Below are positions 24,929-33,575 of a DNA stretch of 64,000 nt, one piece after another. The number at the start of each line of letters is the position of its first letter. Position 1 is the first letter of the stretch. The translations under genes were made by a program, and so were the position numbers. The DNA comes from Bin87 sp965220055 (lineage in GTDB: Bacteria; Chloroflexota; Dehalococcoidia; Lucifugimonadales; UBA3495), in the NCBI GenBank assembly GCA_965220055.1, contig CBDCPE010000004.1, positions 2,790,001 to 2,854,000 on the forward strand, written 5' to 3'. The notes under the pieces were generated by a model. That model was not told where the DNA came from, searched no databases, and saw only the letters and a list, made by a program, of their open reading frames with translations.

Positions 24929-25948
24929 TTGCTGGCTCGAAGCGCACAGGGACTGTACTGGATGGGCCGCTACCTGGAACGGGCGGACCACCTATGCCGC
25001 CTGCTCCAGCTTCAGACCGAGGCACTAGTCGACCGCCCGGTCAGCGAAATTTATTCCGGCTGGCGACGCATCTACAACAGCCTGGACCGAGTGCCGCCGG
25101 GCGGGGACCTGGAAGCGGTGACAGCGGATTCCGACAATGCGACGCAGTCCCAGGGATCAGAGGGAGGTAACCGGCAGCTGCCGGCGCAACACCAGGTGGA
25201 CGACGAGTACACCCTGGCCGATTCTTTCACGCTGGCGGACGACCTTACTTTCGAGAGTACGAACGCCGGTTCGATGTGGAGTTGCTTCGCCCTGGGCAGG
25301 GAAAACGCGCGACAGGTGCGACATTGCATCAGCGCGGAGATGTGGCGATCGCTGAACCTGACGTATCTGAAGCTCCAGCGGACCAGCATATTGGACATCT
25401 GGCAGGCGTCGCCGGAGAACTTTTATACGCAAACGGCTGAGGACATAGAAACATTCATGGGGGTGGCTGCGGCGACGATGTACCGGGGCGAAGGGTGGCA
25501 CTTCATGCTGTTGGGAAGGTTCATCGAACGGTCCCAACTGGCGGGCAACCTGCTCATGGCACAACTGGAGGTCGACGAAGGGGCAACCGAACATACGGAG
25601 GCGGACTGGACCACCCTGCTTCGGGTCTACCACACTCAGGAGGCGTACATCCGCACGTACGGAGTGGAGATCCGGTTGGAGCAGGTTCTCGACCTATTGG
25701 TCACCGATCCGCTGTTGCCGGACTCGATGCGGCGCGCCCTGGATACGGTATCCGAGGAACTAGCGGCGGTTGGGCCCGGCCCAGACCAGGGATCGAGCGC
25801 GGCGGCGAACCGAATGGCAGGCAGACTCAGATCGCTGGTTTTGTACGAGTGGCCAGACACGGCCGACAAACCACGGCTGCTGGGCCGCATGGCTAACCTC
25901 GGCGGGCAGTTGCATGGCCTCGTCAACGCGGTCTATTTCGACTACTGA
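24929..25948 (+). CDS. Alpha-E domain protein (DUF403)
   Basis: A 339-residue all-helical protein, the partner of the circularly permuted ATP-grasp. The N-terminus LARSAQGLYWMGRYLERADH is diagnostic, and a second family motif sits near FMGVAAATMYRGEGWHFMLL. The start is a TTG at 24929, immediately after the ATP-grasp stop. Residues ~70-100 hold a low-complexity insert that is acidic. Function is unknown beyond the partner; if the ATP-grasp is really broken, this gene has lost its companion. Confidence 0.88.
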   Translation: MLARSAQGLYWMGRYLERADHLCRLLQLQTEALVDRPVSEIYSGWRRIYNSLDRVPPGGDLEAVTADSDNATQSQGSEGGNRQLPAQHQVDDEYTLADSFTLADDLTFESTNAGSMWSCFALGRENARQVRHCISAEMWRSLNLTYLKLQRTSILDIWQASPENFYTQTAEDIETFMGVAAATMYRGEGWHFMLLGRFIERSQLAGNLLMAQLEVDEGATEHTEADWTTLLRVYHTQEAYIRTYGVEIRLEQVLDLLVTDPLLPDSMRRALDTVSEELAAVGPGPDQGSSAAANRMAGRLRSLVLYEWPDTADKPRLLGRMANLGGQLHGLVNAVYFDY

Positions 25949-26074
25949 CAGTGGACTGATGTAGCGGGTTGAGATTGGCTGCGACAGCCGCACACACGAC
26001 AGTCTCGCGGGGAGGCGTCGACTCCCGTGCGCAATACGAGTGGCGGGTATCCACGGTTTTGCGCAGCGATCGTG

Positions 26075-26103
26075 CTGACACTCAAGGTGCCAAATGCTAT
26101 AAT
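26075..26103 (+). promoter_or_regulatory. Sigma-70 promoter of the rpsF-ssb-rpsR operon
   Basis: CTGACA at 26075-26080, a 17-base spacer and TATAAT at 26098-26103. TGC precedes the -10, giving an extended -10. The rpsF start is 36 bases downstream. This is the strongest consensus promoter I see in the window. Confidence 0.8.
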
Positions 26104-26139
26104 CATGGTTGCGTTTTCACCAATTCAGGAGTTTCTAAC

Positions 26140-26967
26140 TTGCGTCATTACGAACTGGTAACAATTCTGAGCCCGATGCTGAATCAGGACGAAGCATCGG
26201 CCACATGGGACGAGATCAAGTCGTTCATCGTCAACCGGGACGGCGATATAACCGCGGAGCAGATTTGGGGCACCCGCCGGCTGGCGTACCCGATCCGCAA
26301 AGGGAACTACAATTTCCTGGAAGGATCGTACTACCTGAGTACCTTCACCGTGGATAATTCGTTCAATCTGGAATTGGACAATTACCTGCGGCTGGACGAG
26401 CGGGTGTTGCGATCGCTGATCTTAAATTGCGACGGGCCTCTGCCGGACAAGCCGGCGCCAGGTCCCCTGACTGCCCCCTCGCGGTATATCCCGCCGGGAC
26501 GTGGTCGACGCCAGGACGGAGGCGCGCCGTCCCCCGATGCCCCGGGCAGTTTCGCGGAGCGCCGGCCAGGTGTGCCGCCGGCCAGTCCCGATGCGCAGGC
26601 TGCGCCGGCGCCGAGTCCAGAAGCCTCGGCCGTGGCGGCGGCTACACCCGGACCTACTGATTCAGCGCCTGCTCCGGCCGCGGAGAACATTGCCGAAGGC
26701 GTAGCGACGCCTGAACCGGCTGCGACGCCTGAACCGGCTGCGACTCCTGAACCGGCCACTACTCCTGAACCGGCCACTACCTTTGAGCCGACTCCCGCAC
26801 CGACCGACGCCGCAGGGCCAACCGCTACCTTTGATCCGACTCCCGCACCGACCGACGCCGCAGAGCCAACCGCTACCTTTGATCCGACTCCCGAGCCGAC
26901 CGACGCCGCAGAAACGGCGCCCGCACCCAAGCCGCCCGCCGAAACCGATGGGGACGCGCAGGCGTAA
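26140..26967 (+). CDS. rpsF: Ribosomal protein bS6 with a long acidic/Pro-rich C-terminal tail
   Basis: bS6 binds the 30S platform together with bS18. The core is the first ~100 residues, from LRHYELVTILSPMLNQDEAS to DERVLRSLILNCDG. The whole protein is 275 residues; bS6 is normally about 95-135. The extra ~175 residues are Pro/Ala/Thr-rich and acidic, ending in repeated ATPEPA and TFDPTPAPTDAAEPTA units (26704-26922). The TTG at 26140 has AGGAG nine bases upstream and starts at the family position. No frame break is seen, so the tail is translated. It heads the operon with ssb and rpsR. Confidence 0.95.
   Translation: MRHYELVTILSPMLNQDEASATWDEIKSFIVNRDGDITAEQIWGTRRLAYPIRKGNYNFLEGSYYLSTFTVDNSFNLELDNYLRLDERVLRSLILNCDGPLPDKPAPGPLTAPSRYIPPGRGRRQDGGAPSPDAPGSFAERRPGVPPASPDAQAAPAPSPEASAVAAATPGPTDSAPAPAAENIAEGVATPEPAATPEPAATPEPATTPEPATTFEPTPAPTDAAGPTATFDPTPAPTDAAEPTATFDPTPEPTDAAETAPAPKPPAETDGDAQA
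26704..26922 (+). repeat. Tandem repeats in the rpsF tail
   Basis: Four 18-base units coding ATPEPA (26704-26775), then three 48-base units coding TFEPTPAPTDAAGPTA-like 16-mers (26779-26922) with near-identical DNA. The number of units could vary by slippage. Confidence 0.85.
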
Positions 26968-26973
26968 TTTCCC

Positions 26974-27468
26974 GTGAACAAGATCATCATAATCGGAAAC
27001 CTTGGTCGGGACCCGGAGATGCGGTACTCCACGTCGGGCAATCCGATGACGTCGTTCAGTATCGCTAGCAACCACCGGTACACGACGGCCGCCGGGGAGC
27101 GGCGCGAGGAAACCGAGTGGTTCAACTGCACCGCTTTCGGGCGGCTTGCCGATACCTGTAACCAGTTCCTCACCCGTGGCCAACAGGTTTACATAGAAGG
27201 ACGGCTTCGTTCCCGCCAGTACGATCGTCGGGATGGAACGCCCGGATTTTCTCTTGACGTGACCGTAACCGACATGCAAATGCTGGGTCGCCGGGAGGAC
27301 CAGATGGTTGACGGTGGGTACGGCGCACAGCAAGACCGTAGCTACGGGGGCCGACCCGACAACAGCGGGCAAGGCGACCAGGGCGGCGGATACGATGACC
27401 GGCGCGGGGCTGGTTACGGAGCTGGAAACCCCAGCGAACCGATGGAAGTTGACGACCTGCCCTTCTGA
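26974..27468 (+). CDS. ssb: Single-stranded DNA-binding protein
   Basis: A 164-residue SSB. The OB-fold spans residues 1-105 (NKIIIIGNLGRDPEMRYSTS at the start; QVYIEGRLRSRQYDRRDGTP in the middle). A Gly/Asp/Tyr-rich linker follows and the acidic tip MEVDDLPF ends it, the partner-docking tail of bacterial SSBs. The GTG at 26974 lies six bases after the rpsF stop. The place between rpsF and rpsR is the common arrangement. Nothing is unusual. Confidence 0.96.
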   Translation: MNKIIIIGNLGRDPEMRYSTSGNPMTSFSIASNHRYTTAAGERREETEWFNCTAFGRLADTCNQFLTRGQQVYIEGRLRSRQYDRRDGTPGFSLDVTVTDMQMLGRREDQMVDGGYGAQQDRSYGGRPDNSGQGDQGGGYDDRRGAGYGAGNPSEPMEVDDLPF

Positions 27469-27512
27469 AACCTACGCTTTCGAACACCAGGCAACCGGAG
27501 GAACCCTTAACC

Positions 27513-28076
27513 ATGACTACGCCAGAATCCGCACCGCCACCCCAACCCGCCGCACCCGCGCCGGCTCCGGCCACAGGTGGTGGTAGCCCCGGAGCCCCTG
27601 ACCGCGGTCCCATGGGCGGTGGCCCCCCCGGGGGACCTGGCGGGCGGCCAGGCGGCTTCGGTGGTGGCCCTCCCGGGGGACCTGGCGGGCGGCCAGGCGG
27701 CTTCGGCGGTGGACCTCCCGGGGGACCTGGCGGGCGGCCAGGCGGCTTCGGCGGAAGGCCACCAGGCGGCCAGGGCGGACGACCTCCAGGACGCGGCGGA
27801 CCACGTACCGGTGGTCGAGGCGGCGGACGACGATATGGACCGCGCCGGCGGGTGTGTGCCTTCACGGTAGAAGGGGTTACCCCCGATTACAAAGACGTTG
27901 ACCGATTGCGACGGTACATCTCCGATCAGGGGAAGATCGAACCCACCCGGAAGACCGGCACCTCTGCGAAGAACCAGCGGCTTTTGGCTCAGGCAATCAA
28001 ACGAGCCCGTTACTTGGCCCTCTTGCCCTACGCACCCGAGCACAGCATCAACGTCGGGATGCGTTCGGGCCGTTAA
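27513..28076 (+). CDS. rpsR: Ribosomal protein bS18 with an RGG-like N-terminal extension
   Basis: The bS18 core is residues ~113-187 (RRVCAFTVEGVTPDYKDVDR onward to INVGMRSGR). bS18 is usually 70-90 residues; here the first ~112 residues are a Gly/Pro/Arg-rich extension with three 15-residue units GGGPPGGPGGRPGGF and a fourth variant. The extension is basic, opposite in charge to the acidic tail of its partner bS6. GGAGG precedes the ATG by about eleven bases. No frame break is seen. Confidence 0.95.
   Translation: MTTPESAPPPQPAAPAPAPATGGGSPGAPDRGPMGGGPPGGPGGRPGGFGGGPPGGPGGRPGGFGGGPPGGPGGRPGGFGGRPPGGQGGRPPGRGGPRTGGRGGGRRYGPRRRVCAFTVEGVTPDYKDVDRLRRYISDQGKIEPTRKTGTSAKNQRLLAQAIKRARYLALLPYAPEHSINVGMRSGR
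27615..27749 (+). repeat. Tandem 45-base repeat in the rpsR extension
   Basis: Three near-identical 45-base units coding GGGPPGGPGGRPGGF, followed by a partial fourth. The DNA is almost identical between units, which suggests recent duplication or slippage. Confidence 0.85.
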
Positions 28077-28090
28077 TCAGCCCACCCCCG

Positions 28091-29284
28091 ATGCTAAACA
28101 TCTCGCTGCCCTGGAAGCGTAGCACCGCCGAGGTCGACGAAGCTCCACCCGAACCGACCAGGCGACGTCCGGTTAGGAACGCTGCCGGTCGCAGCCGGCG
28201 ATTGGGCACGAACAACCCGGGCGCTGCCCAGGCTGTTCGCACCCGGCGTGGGCTGGAATCCCGACGGCAACGTATCGCGATTGCGGTGGGAGCAGTACTG
28301 ATACTGGTGATCGTCGGCGTGGTGCTGGCGGGCGTGTATCAGCAGTTCATCCACCCGCCACGCGTCATGGCCGGCGAAGTCAGGGGTGTACACTTCACCA
28401 TGGGCGACTTGGTTGAGCGGATCCGCGTGCTGCAGGGAATCAATCGTTACCAGGGCGGACAGGTGGATTTCAGCCGGATACCGTTCCAATTGCTGACGGA
28501 CCTGCTGCACGCCGAGATATTGCGCCAGGCGGCGCCCGGTCTTGGCATAGACGTCACGGACGCGCTGATCGACGATGCGATCAGGAACCAATTCCGACCC
28601 GAACCCGGGACAGGACAGGAAGTAACCGACGAGCAATTGGACTCGGAGTTCGACAACACTTACAAGAATTTCTTGACCCAGGTCAACCTGACGGACGACG
28701 CCTACCGCCGGATCATGGAAGAGCGGCTGCACCAGAGCACGTTGTTCGGCATCATGTTGGGTTCTCTACCGGAGGAAGCGCCACAGGTAGAACTGCAGGC
28801 CATCGCGCTCAGCCTGAACTCCACGGCCTCTCCGGAGGCAGTGCGCGAGCGTTTGGAGCTGGGCGAGGATTTCGGATCCGTGTCCCGAGAGATTTCCGGA
28901 TCGGAAGGATACATCGGTTGGGTGCCTGAAGGAGCCTTCCCAGAGTTCGACAGCTACGTGTTCGGCGAAACCGAAACCGCCGAAGACGGCACCGAAACGC
29001 GCAAACCCGCCTTGCTCGAACCCGGCGAGATATCCCCTCCGATCTACCAGGAGGAAACGATTTTCATTATCCAGACCATCGGCGGACCGGAAACACGCGA
29101 TGTCGAGGCGCAAATGCTTTTCCAGATGGCCAGCGCGGCGGTCGAGCGATGGAAAGACGACCAGTTACAGCGCGGATCTGAAGATGGATGGGTAAAGATC
29201 AACTTCAACAGCAACCGGTACGCGTGGGTGACGGACCAGGTCCGACTGACGCGGCCGCGGGTCACTCCCCAACCCCAGCAGTAG
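28091..29284 (+). CDS. Membrane-anchored PpiC/SurA-like peptidyl-prolyl isomerase
   Basis: A 397-residue protein. Residues 1-60 are basic and cytoplasmic; residues ~62-82 (IAIAVGAVLILVIVGVVLAG) are one transmembrane helix. A SurA_N-like helical domain follows to ~230 and a parvulin-like PPIase domain (ELQAIALSLNS, LELGEDFGSVSREISGSEGY, ISPPIYQEETIFII) to ~330. Such proteins fold secreted proteins outside the membrane. No lipobox Cys is present. It begins 14 bases after rpsR, so it may share the operon. Confidence 0.82.
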   Translation: MLNISLPWKRSTAEVDEAPPEPTRRRPVRNAAGRSRRLGTNNPGAAQAVRTRRGLESRRQRIAIAVGAVLILVIVGVVLAGVYQQFIHPPRVMAGEVRGVHFTMGDLVERIRVLQGINRYQGGQVDFSRIPFQLLTDLLHAEILRQAAPGLGIDVTDALIDDAIRNQFRPEPGTGQEVTDEQLDSEFDNTYKNFLTQVNLTDDAYRRIMEERLHQSTLFGIMLGSLPEEAPQVELQAIALSLNSTASPEAVRERLELGEDFGSVSREISGSEGYIGWVPEGAFPEFDSYVFGETETAEDGTETRKPALLEPGEISPPIYQEETIFIIQTIGGPETRDVEAQMLFQMASAAVERWKDDQLQRGSEDGWVKINFNSNRYAWVTDQVRLTRPRVTPQPQQ

Positions 29285-29380
29285 GGTTCGCAAGGACCTC
29301 AAGACGTCCGCGAAACCAATCCAGCATCGCGAGACAGTCCGCTACTCCCCGTTGAGCCAACCAGACCGCAGTATTTCGAA

Positions 29381-30700
29381 ATGCCCGGCGCGACGGAATC
29401 AATAAACATCGGCCTGATGGGTTTGGGTACCGTCGGGGGCGGCGTTGCTGCGGCTTTATCGGGCAACGCAGAAGAGATCCGACGGAAGACCGGGCGCACT
29501 GTTCGATTGAGGCGAGCGCTGGTTCGCGACGCGGGGAAAATTCGCGAACCGTCGCCCCCGCTGGGAGTCCTGACGACCAATCCGGAGGATATTCTCGCCG
29601 ACCCCGATATCCACGTGGTCGTTGAGGTAATGGGTGGAGACTCACCGGCGGGTGAATACCTAGAACGGGCCCTGGCCGGCGGGAAGCACGTGGTCACCGC
29701 CAACAAAGAGGTGATGGCCCGGCGGGGCGCGGCGCTCCTGGCACTGGCGCAGTCACGACGCGTGAATCTCCTGTTCGAGGCATCCGCCGGCGGTGGGATC
29801 CCCATCGTCGGCTGTTTGATGTCCCAGTTGCTGGCAAACGACATCCGCTCGATACGTTCCATCATCAATGGGACCACCAATTACATACTCACCCGGATGG
29901 CGCGCAGCCAGACCCCATTCGCCGAGGCCCTGGCCGAAGCCCAGAGCCGGGGATACGCCGAGGCCGATCCGACCAACGATGTTGAAGGGATTGATGCCGC
30001 GTACAAACTCTCGGTACTGGGCAGTTTGGCGTTTCACCAACCGATACCCCACGGGGCGATCCACACCGAGGGCATCAGCCGTCTCGCTCCCGAAGATTTC
30101 CGCTATGCCGCTGAGTTGGGATACGCCATAAAATTCCTGGCGATCGCGGCTGCCCAACCGGACGGGACCGTCCAAGCGCGGGTTCATCCGGCCCTAGTTC
30201 CCGAGGAACATCTGCTGGCCAAGGTAGACGGCGTGTATAATGCCGTGGAAGTGACCGGCGACCTGTGTGGTCAGATTATCCTGCACGGGCAGGGAGCCGG
30301 ACGCGACGCCACGACCAGCGCCGTGATGGGCGACATCCTGAACGTGGTGAGGAACATCGACAGCGCCGGCGCACCACCGCTGCTACCGGTTTCAAACGGT
30401 CGCAGCCAACAAGCCGGGGACGCCATTCGACCCATCGCCGAACTTTCCAGCGCGTACTACCTGCGACTAACGTGCGCCGACCAAGCCGGCGTGCTGGCAC
30501 AGATAGCACGGTTGCTGGGTGACGGCAACATCTCCATCGCCACCGTGATTCAGAAGGATACCGACCCCGGCAGCGGCACCGCCCAATTGGTCATCACCAC
30601 GTATCCCTCCCGGGAGGCCGACGTGCAGACCGCCCTGGCGGCGGTTTCGGAGCTAGATGTGGTGGTGAGTGTGGACAATCTGATCCGTATCGAACAGTAA
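29381..30700 (+). CDS. hom: Homoserine dehydrogenase with ACT domain
   Basis: A 439-residue enzyme reducing aspartate semialdehyde to homoserine. The NAD(P) motif INIGLMGLGTVGGG is at the N-terminus. The conserved catalytic region has ANKEVMARRG and INGTTNYILTRM, and GYAEADPTNDVEGIDAAYK holds the catalytic Asp/Lys. The last ~85 residues are an ACT domain (YYLRLTCADQAGVLAQIARL), so threonine feedback is expected. The threonine synthase gene follows 82 bases downstream, forming a threonine operon. Confidence 0.96.
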   Translation: MPGATESINIGLMGLGTVGGGVAAALSGNAEEIRRKTGRTVRLRRALVRDAGKIREPSPPLGVLTTNPEDILADPDIHVVVEVMGGDSPAGEYLERALAGGKHVVTANKEVMARRGAALLALAQSRRVNLLFEASAGGGIPIVGCLMSQLLANDIRSIRSIINGTTNYILTRMARSQTPFAEALAEAQSRGYAEADPTNDVEGIDAAYKLSVLGSLAFHQPIPHGAIHTEGISRLAPEDFRYAAELGYAIKFLAIAAAQPDGTVQARVHPALVPEEHLLAKVDGVYNAVEVTGDLCGQIILHGQGAGRDATTSAVMGDILNVVRNIDSAGAPPLLPVSNGRSQQAGDAIRPIAELSSAYYLRLTCADQAGVLAQIARLLGDGNISIATVIQKDTDPGSGTAQLVITTYPSREADVQTALAAVSELDVVVSVDNLIRIEQ

Positions 30701-30782
30701 AGCGACCGCAGACAAAGACCCAACGCATCGACAATACTTACAAGGCACGACCGTGGCACCAGACTGCCAAACGCGGTAGAAA

Positions 30783-31850
30783 ATGGGCGTAGGCGTTTTA
30801 CAACAATACCGGGACCTGTTGCCGGTGAATGAAGAGACGCCCATCTTTTCGATGGGCGAGGGTGATACGCCGCTGGTGCGGTCCCGTCAACTGGGGCCCG
30901 AATTGGGTTGCCCTGACCTGTTCTTCAAGCTGGAGGGTTGCAATCCCACCGGGTCGTTCAAAGACCGGGGCATGGTGGTGGCCATGGCGAAAGCGCTGGA
31001 AGAGCGCAGCGTCGGCGTGATGTGCGCCTCCACGGGCAACACCAGCGCTTCGGCCGCGGCCTATGCCGCCTATTGCAACCTGGCCGCCTGGGTGTTGATT
31101 CCCAAAGGCGAGGTCGCGCTGGGAAAGTTGGCGCAAGCCGTGGCGTACGGCGCCCGGATACTCCTGGTAGATGGCAACTTCGATGCGGCCCTGGCGCTGG
31201 TCAGAGAGTTCACCAAGAACAATCCGATCACCCTGGTCAACTCGGTGAATCAGCACCGGATCGAAGGGCAAAAGACCGCGGCGTTCGAGATATCCGACGT
31301 GCTGGAAGATGCGCCGGATTACCTGTTCATTCCGGTGGGAAACGCGGGCAATATCACGGCGTACTGGCGCGGGTTCGTCGAGTATCACCAGCTGGGCAAG
31401 AACGAAACCCTGCCGAAGATGATGGGTTTCCAGGCCGAGGGTGCGGCCCCGATCGTACTGGGCAAACCGGTCCTGCATCCGCAGACGATAGCGTCGGCCA
31501 TACGCATCGGAAACCCGGCGAGTTGGAAGTCCGCCGAGCGGGCGCGAGATCAGTCGGGGGGCGTCATCGACGCGGTGAGCGACGATGAGATTCTTGACGC
31601 ATACCGGCTGCTGGCCTCGCGGGAAGGCATTTTCGGAGAGCCGGCTTCAGCAGCCTCGGTGGCAGGGCTGCTGAAGTTGAAGCGCGACGGCCTGGACCTG
31701 ACGAGAAAACGGGTGGTCTGCATCATAACGGGCAGCGGACTCAAAGACCCGGACATGGCGGTGAGCAGCACCCAGGCCGACACGGTCGAAGTTAAGCCCA
31801 ACCTGGAAGCCATTGAGACCGCCATACTGGGGACGCTGCCCGCCAGATGA
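30783..31850 (+). CDS. thrC: Threonine synthase
   Basis: A 355-residue PLP enzyme converting O-phosphohomoserine to threonine. Lys60 in NPTGSFKDRG is the Schiff-base lysine; the glycine loop GNAGNITAYWRG binds the PLP phosphate. The length fits the short thrC class. The stop codon overlaps the next gene (ATGA) by four bases, so translation of the GTP cyclohydrolase gene is coupled. Confidence 0.95.
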   Translation: MGVGVLQQYRDLLPVNEETPIFSMGEGDTPLVRSRQLGPELGCPDLFFKLEGCNPTGSFKDRGMVVAMAKALEERSVGVMCASTGNTSASAAAYAAYCNLAAWVLIPKGEVALGKLAQAVAYGARILLVDGNFDAALALVREFTKNNPITLVNSVNQHRIEGQKTAAFEISDVLEDAPDYLFIPVGNAGNITAYWRGFVEYHQLGKNETLPKMMGFQAEGAAPIVLGKPVLHPQTIASAIRIGNPASWKSAERARDQSGGVIDAVSDDEILDAYRLLASREGIFGEPASAASVAGLLKLKRDGLDLTRKRVVCIITGSGLKDPDMAVSSTQADTVEVKPNLEAIETAILGTLPAR

Positions 31851-32449
31851 CCAGCACCGGACCCAAAATGAACCTTGCGGCCATAGAGGTCGCGGTGGGC
31901 GCGATCCTCAGGTACATAGACGAGGACAGCGGGCGCGAGGGCCTGTGGCGCACTCCGGAACGCGTCGCTGAAATGTACACGGAACTGTTCTCGGGCGTGG
32001 GGTTGGACCCGGCTGCGGAGATAGACGCGATCTTTTCCGATGACGTGACCCACGACCCAGTGCTGGTAGCCGATCTGCCCTTCTACTCCATGTGCGAGCA
32101 CCACTTGCTGCCCTTCTTCGGACGGGCGAGCCTGGTCTACGTACCAGACCTACACATCGCGGGAATAAGTAAAATAGGCCGCGCCCTGGACACAACGGCA
32201 CGGCGATTGCAGGTCCAGGAGCGCCTGACCGCGCAACTGGCTGATGCCGTTATGTCGCGGGTGCAACCCCTCGTAGTCGCTTGCCGTGTGGAGGCAGAGC
32301 ACCTGTGCATGTCGATGCGCGGGATCCAAAAGCCGGGGCACCGTGTCGTCACCACAGCCATACGGCACGCGCCCAGTGGCGGGGCAAATGGCACCGCTCC
32401 GGCGTATTCTGCGAATGAACTGTTGAGCCTTCTGGACAACCGAGGATGA
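31847..32449 (+). CDS. folE: GTP cyclohydrolase I
   Basis: A 200-residue enzyme that makes 7,8-dihydroneopterin triphosphate from GTP for folate and pterin synthesis. The zinc ligands Cys83, His86 and Cys154 are present in YSMCEHHLLPF and EAEHLCMSMRG. The VPDLHIAGISKIGRALDTTA segment is characteristic. Its start overlaps the thrC stop. A molybdopterin enzyme is encoded at 16131, but folE serves pterins in general and the link is not specific. Confidence 0.96.
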   Translation: MTSTGPKMNLAAIEVAVGAILRYIDEDSGREGLWRTPERVAEMYTELFSGVGLDPAAEIDAIFSDDVTHDPVLVADLPFYSMCEHHLLPFFGRASLVYVPDLHIAGISKIGRALDTTARRLQVQERLTAQLADAVMSRVQPLVVACRVEAEHLCMSMRGIQKPGHRVVTTAIRHAPSGGANGTAPAYSANELLSLLDNRG

Positions 32450-32462
32450 CCGGCCCTACGCT

Positions 32463-33479
32463 ATGACAACAACCTCTCCAGCAACCCCCATCACCTCGTT
32501 TGAGGAAATCCGGCAGCAATGGCAGGAGTTGCTGGGTCGTTCGGTGGTCAACAACCTGTACATCACGCCCACGTGGCAGGAACTCTGGTGGAGCGCCTTC
32601 CAGGACGGCCGGTCACTGGCGGGATTTTACCTGACCGACGCTGCGGGCCAACTCACCGCGCTGGCTTCGCTGTCGCGCTGCGGCGACAATTTTTCGTTCG
32701 TTGGCAACAGCGACACCTTCGACTACAACGACTTCGTCATCGCCCACGGCACAGAGCCGACGTTTTTTTCCGCATTGTTGGACGCAATCGACTCCGAAGG
32801 CGGCCGCCAGCTTGACCTGTATTCCGTGGGGGAAGACTCTCCAACATTGGCGATGCTCCCCAAACTGGCGCGGGCACGCGGATATTCGGTGGACATTTCC
32901 GAAGAAGACGTTGCGCCACGCATCTATCTGCCTCCCACTTGGGACGACTATCTCGCGGGGCTGAGCAAGAAGGACCGACACGAGCTACGGCGCAAATTAC
33001 GTCGGCTCGAGGGCCATGAGAATTGGCGGTGGTTCTGCGTTTCGGACCCCGGAGTGGCAAGCGATTGCGCGGACACATTCCTGGAACTGATGCGAAGCAG
33101 CGATCCGGCAAAAGCCGAGTTTCTCACCGCCGATCGGGAAGCGTTCTTCCGACAGCTTATTGCGACGACGGCGAACCAGGGAGTGCTGCGGCTCTTCATG
33201 ATGGAGATGGACAACAAACCGGTGGCTGCGTCACTGTGCCTCGATTACGACGGGGTGCGGATGCTGTACAACAGCGGGCATGACGTGGAATATCGCTACT
33301 ACAGTGTGGGGCTGCTGCTCCACGCGCTGTGCCTGCGCGATGCGCTGGAACAGGGATATCGATATTTCGATTTCCTGAGAGGGAACGAACCCTACAAGTA
33401 CCGGCTTGGTGGCCGGGACCATCATCTCTATCGCATCACCCTCCAGCGCACGGATGCGCTCGGTGTAGGCGGCGGGTAA
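32463..33479 (+). CDS. CelD/BcsL-type GNAT acetyltransferase
   Basis: A 338-residue protein of the Acetyltransf_6 group. The N-terminal half reads TPTWQELWWSAFQDGRSLAG; the C-terminal half has PVAASLCLDYDGVRMLYNSG, then YYSVGLLLHALCLRDALEQG, RYFDFLRGNEPYKYRLGG, which is the diagnostic end of the CelD/BcsL and FemAB-like folds. Members are linked to surface polysaccharide. A glycosyltransferase gene follows, which fits, but the acceptor is unknown. It follows folE by 13 bases. Confidence 0.85.
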   Translation: MTTTSPATPITSFEEIRQQWQELLGRSVVNNLYITPTWQELWWSAFQDGRSLAGFYLTDAAGQLTALASLSRCGDNFSFVGNSDTFDYNDFVIAHGTEPTFFSALLDAIDSEGGRQLDLYSVGEDSPTLAMLPKLARARGYSVDISEEDVAPRIYLPPTWDDYLAGLSKKDRHELRRKLRRLEGHENWRWFCVSDPGVASDCADTFLELMRSSDPAKAEFLTADREAFFRQLIATTANQGVLRLFMMEMDNKPVAASLCLDYDGVRMLYNSGHDVEYRYYSVGLLLHALCLRDALEQGYRYFDFLRGNEPYKYRLGGRDHHLYRITLQRTDALGVGGG

Positions 33480-33503
33480 CGACACTAATCAGAAACACCC
33501 CTT

Positions 33504-33512
33504 TGCTAAAAT
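33504..33512 (+). promoter_or_regulatory. Extended -10 promoter before the GT4 gene
   Basis: TGC followed by TAAAAT (33507-33512), about 65 bases before the chosen start. No good -35. Confidence 0.5.
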
Positions 33513-33575
33513 TCAGAACATCCTGATTGCGCATATCATATCTGTATGTGTCGACCGTCGCAGGAGCGCCTTGCC

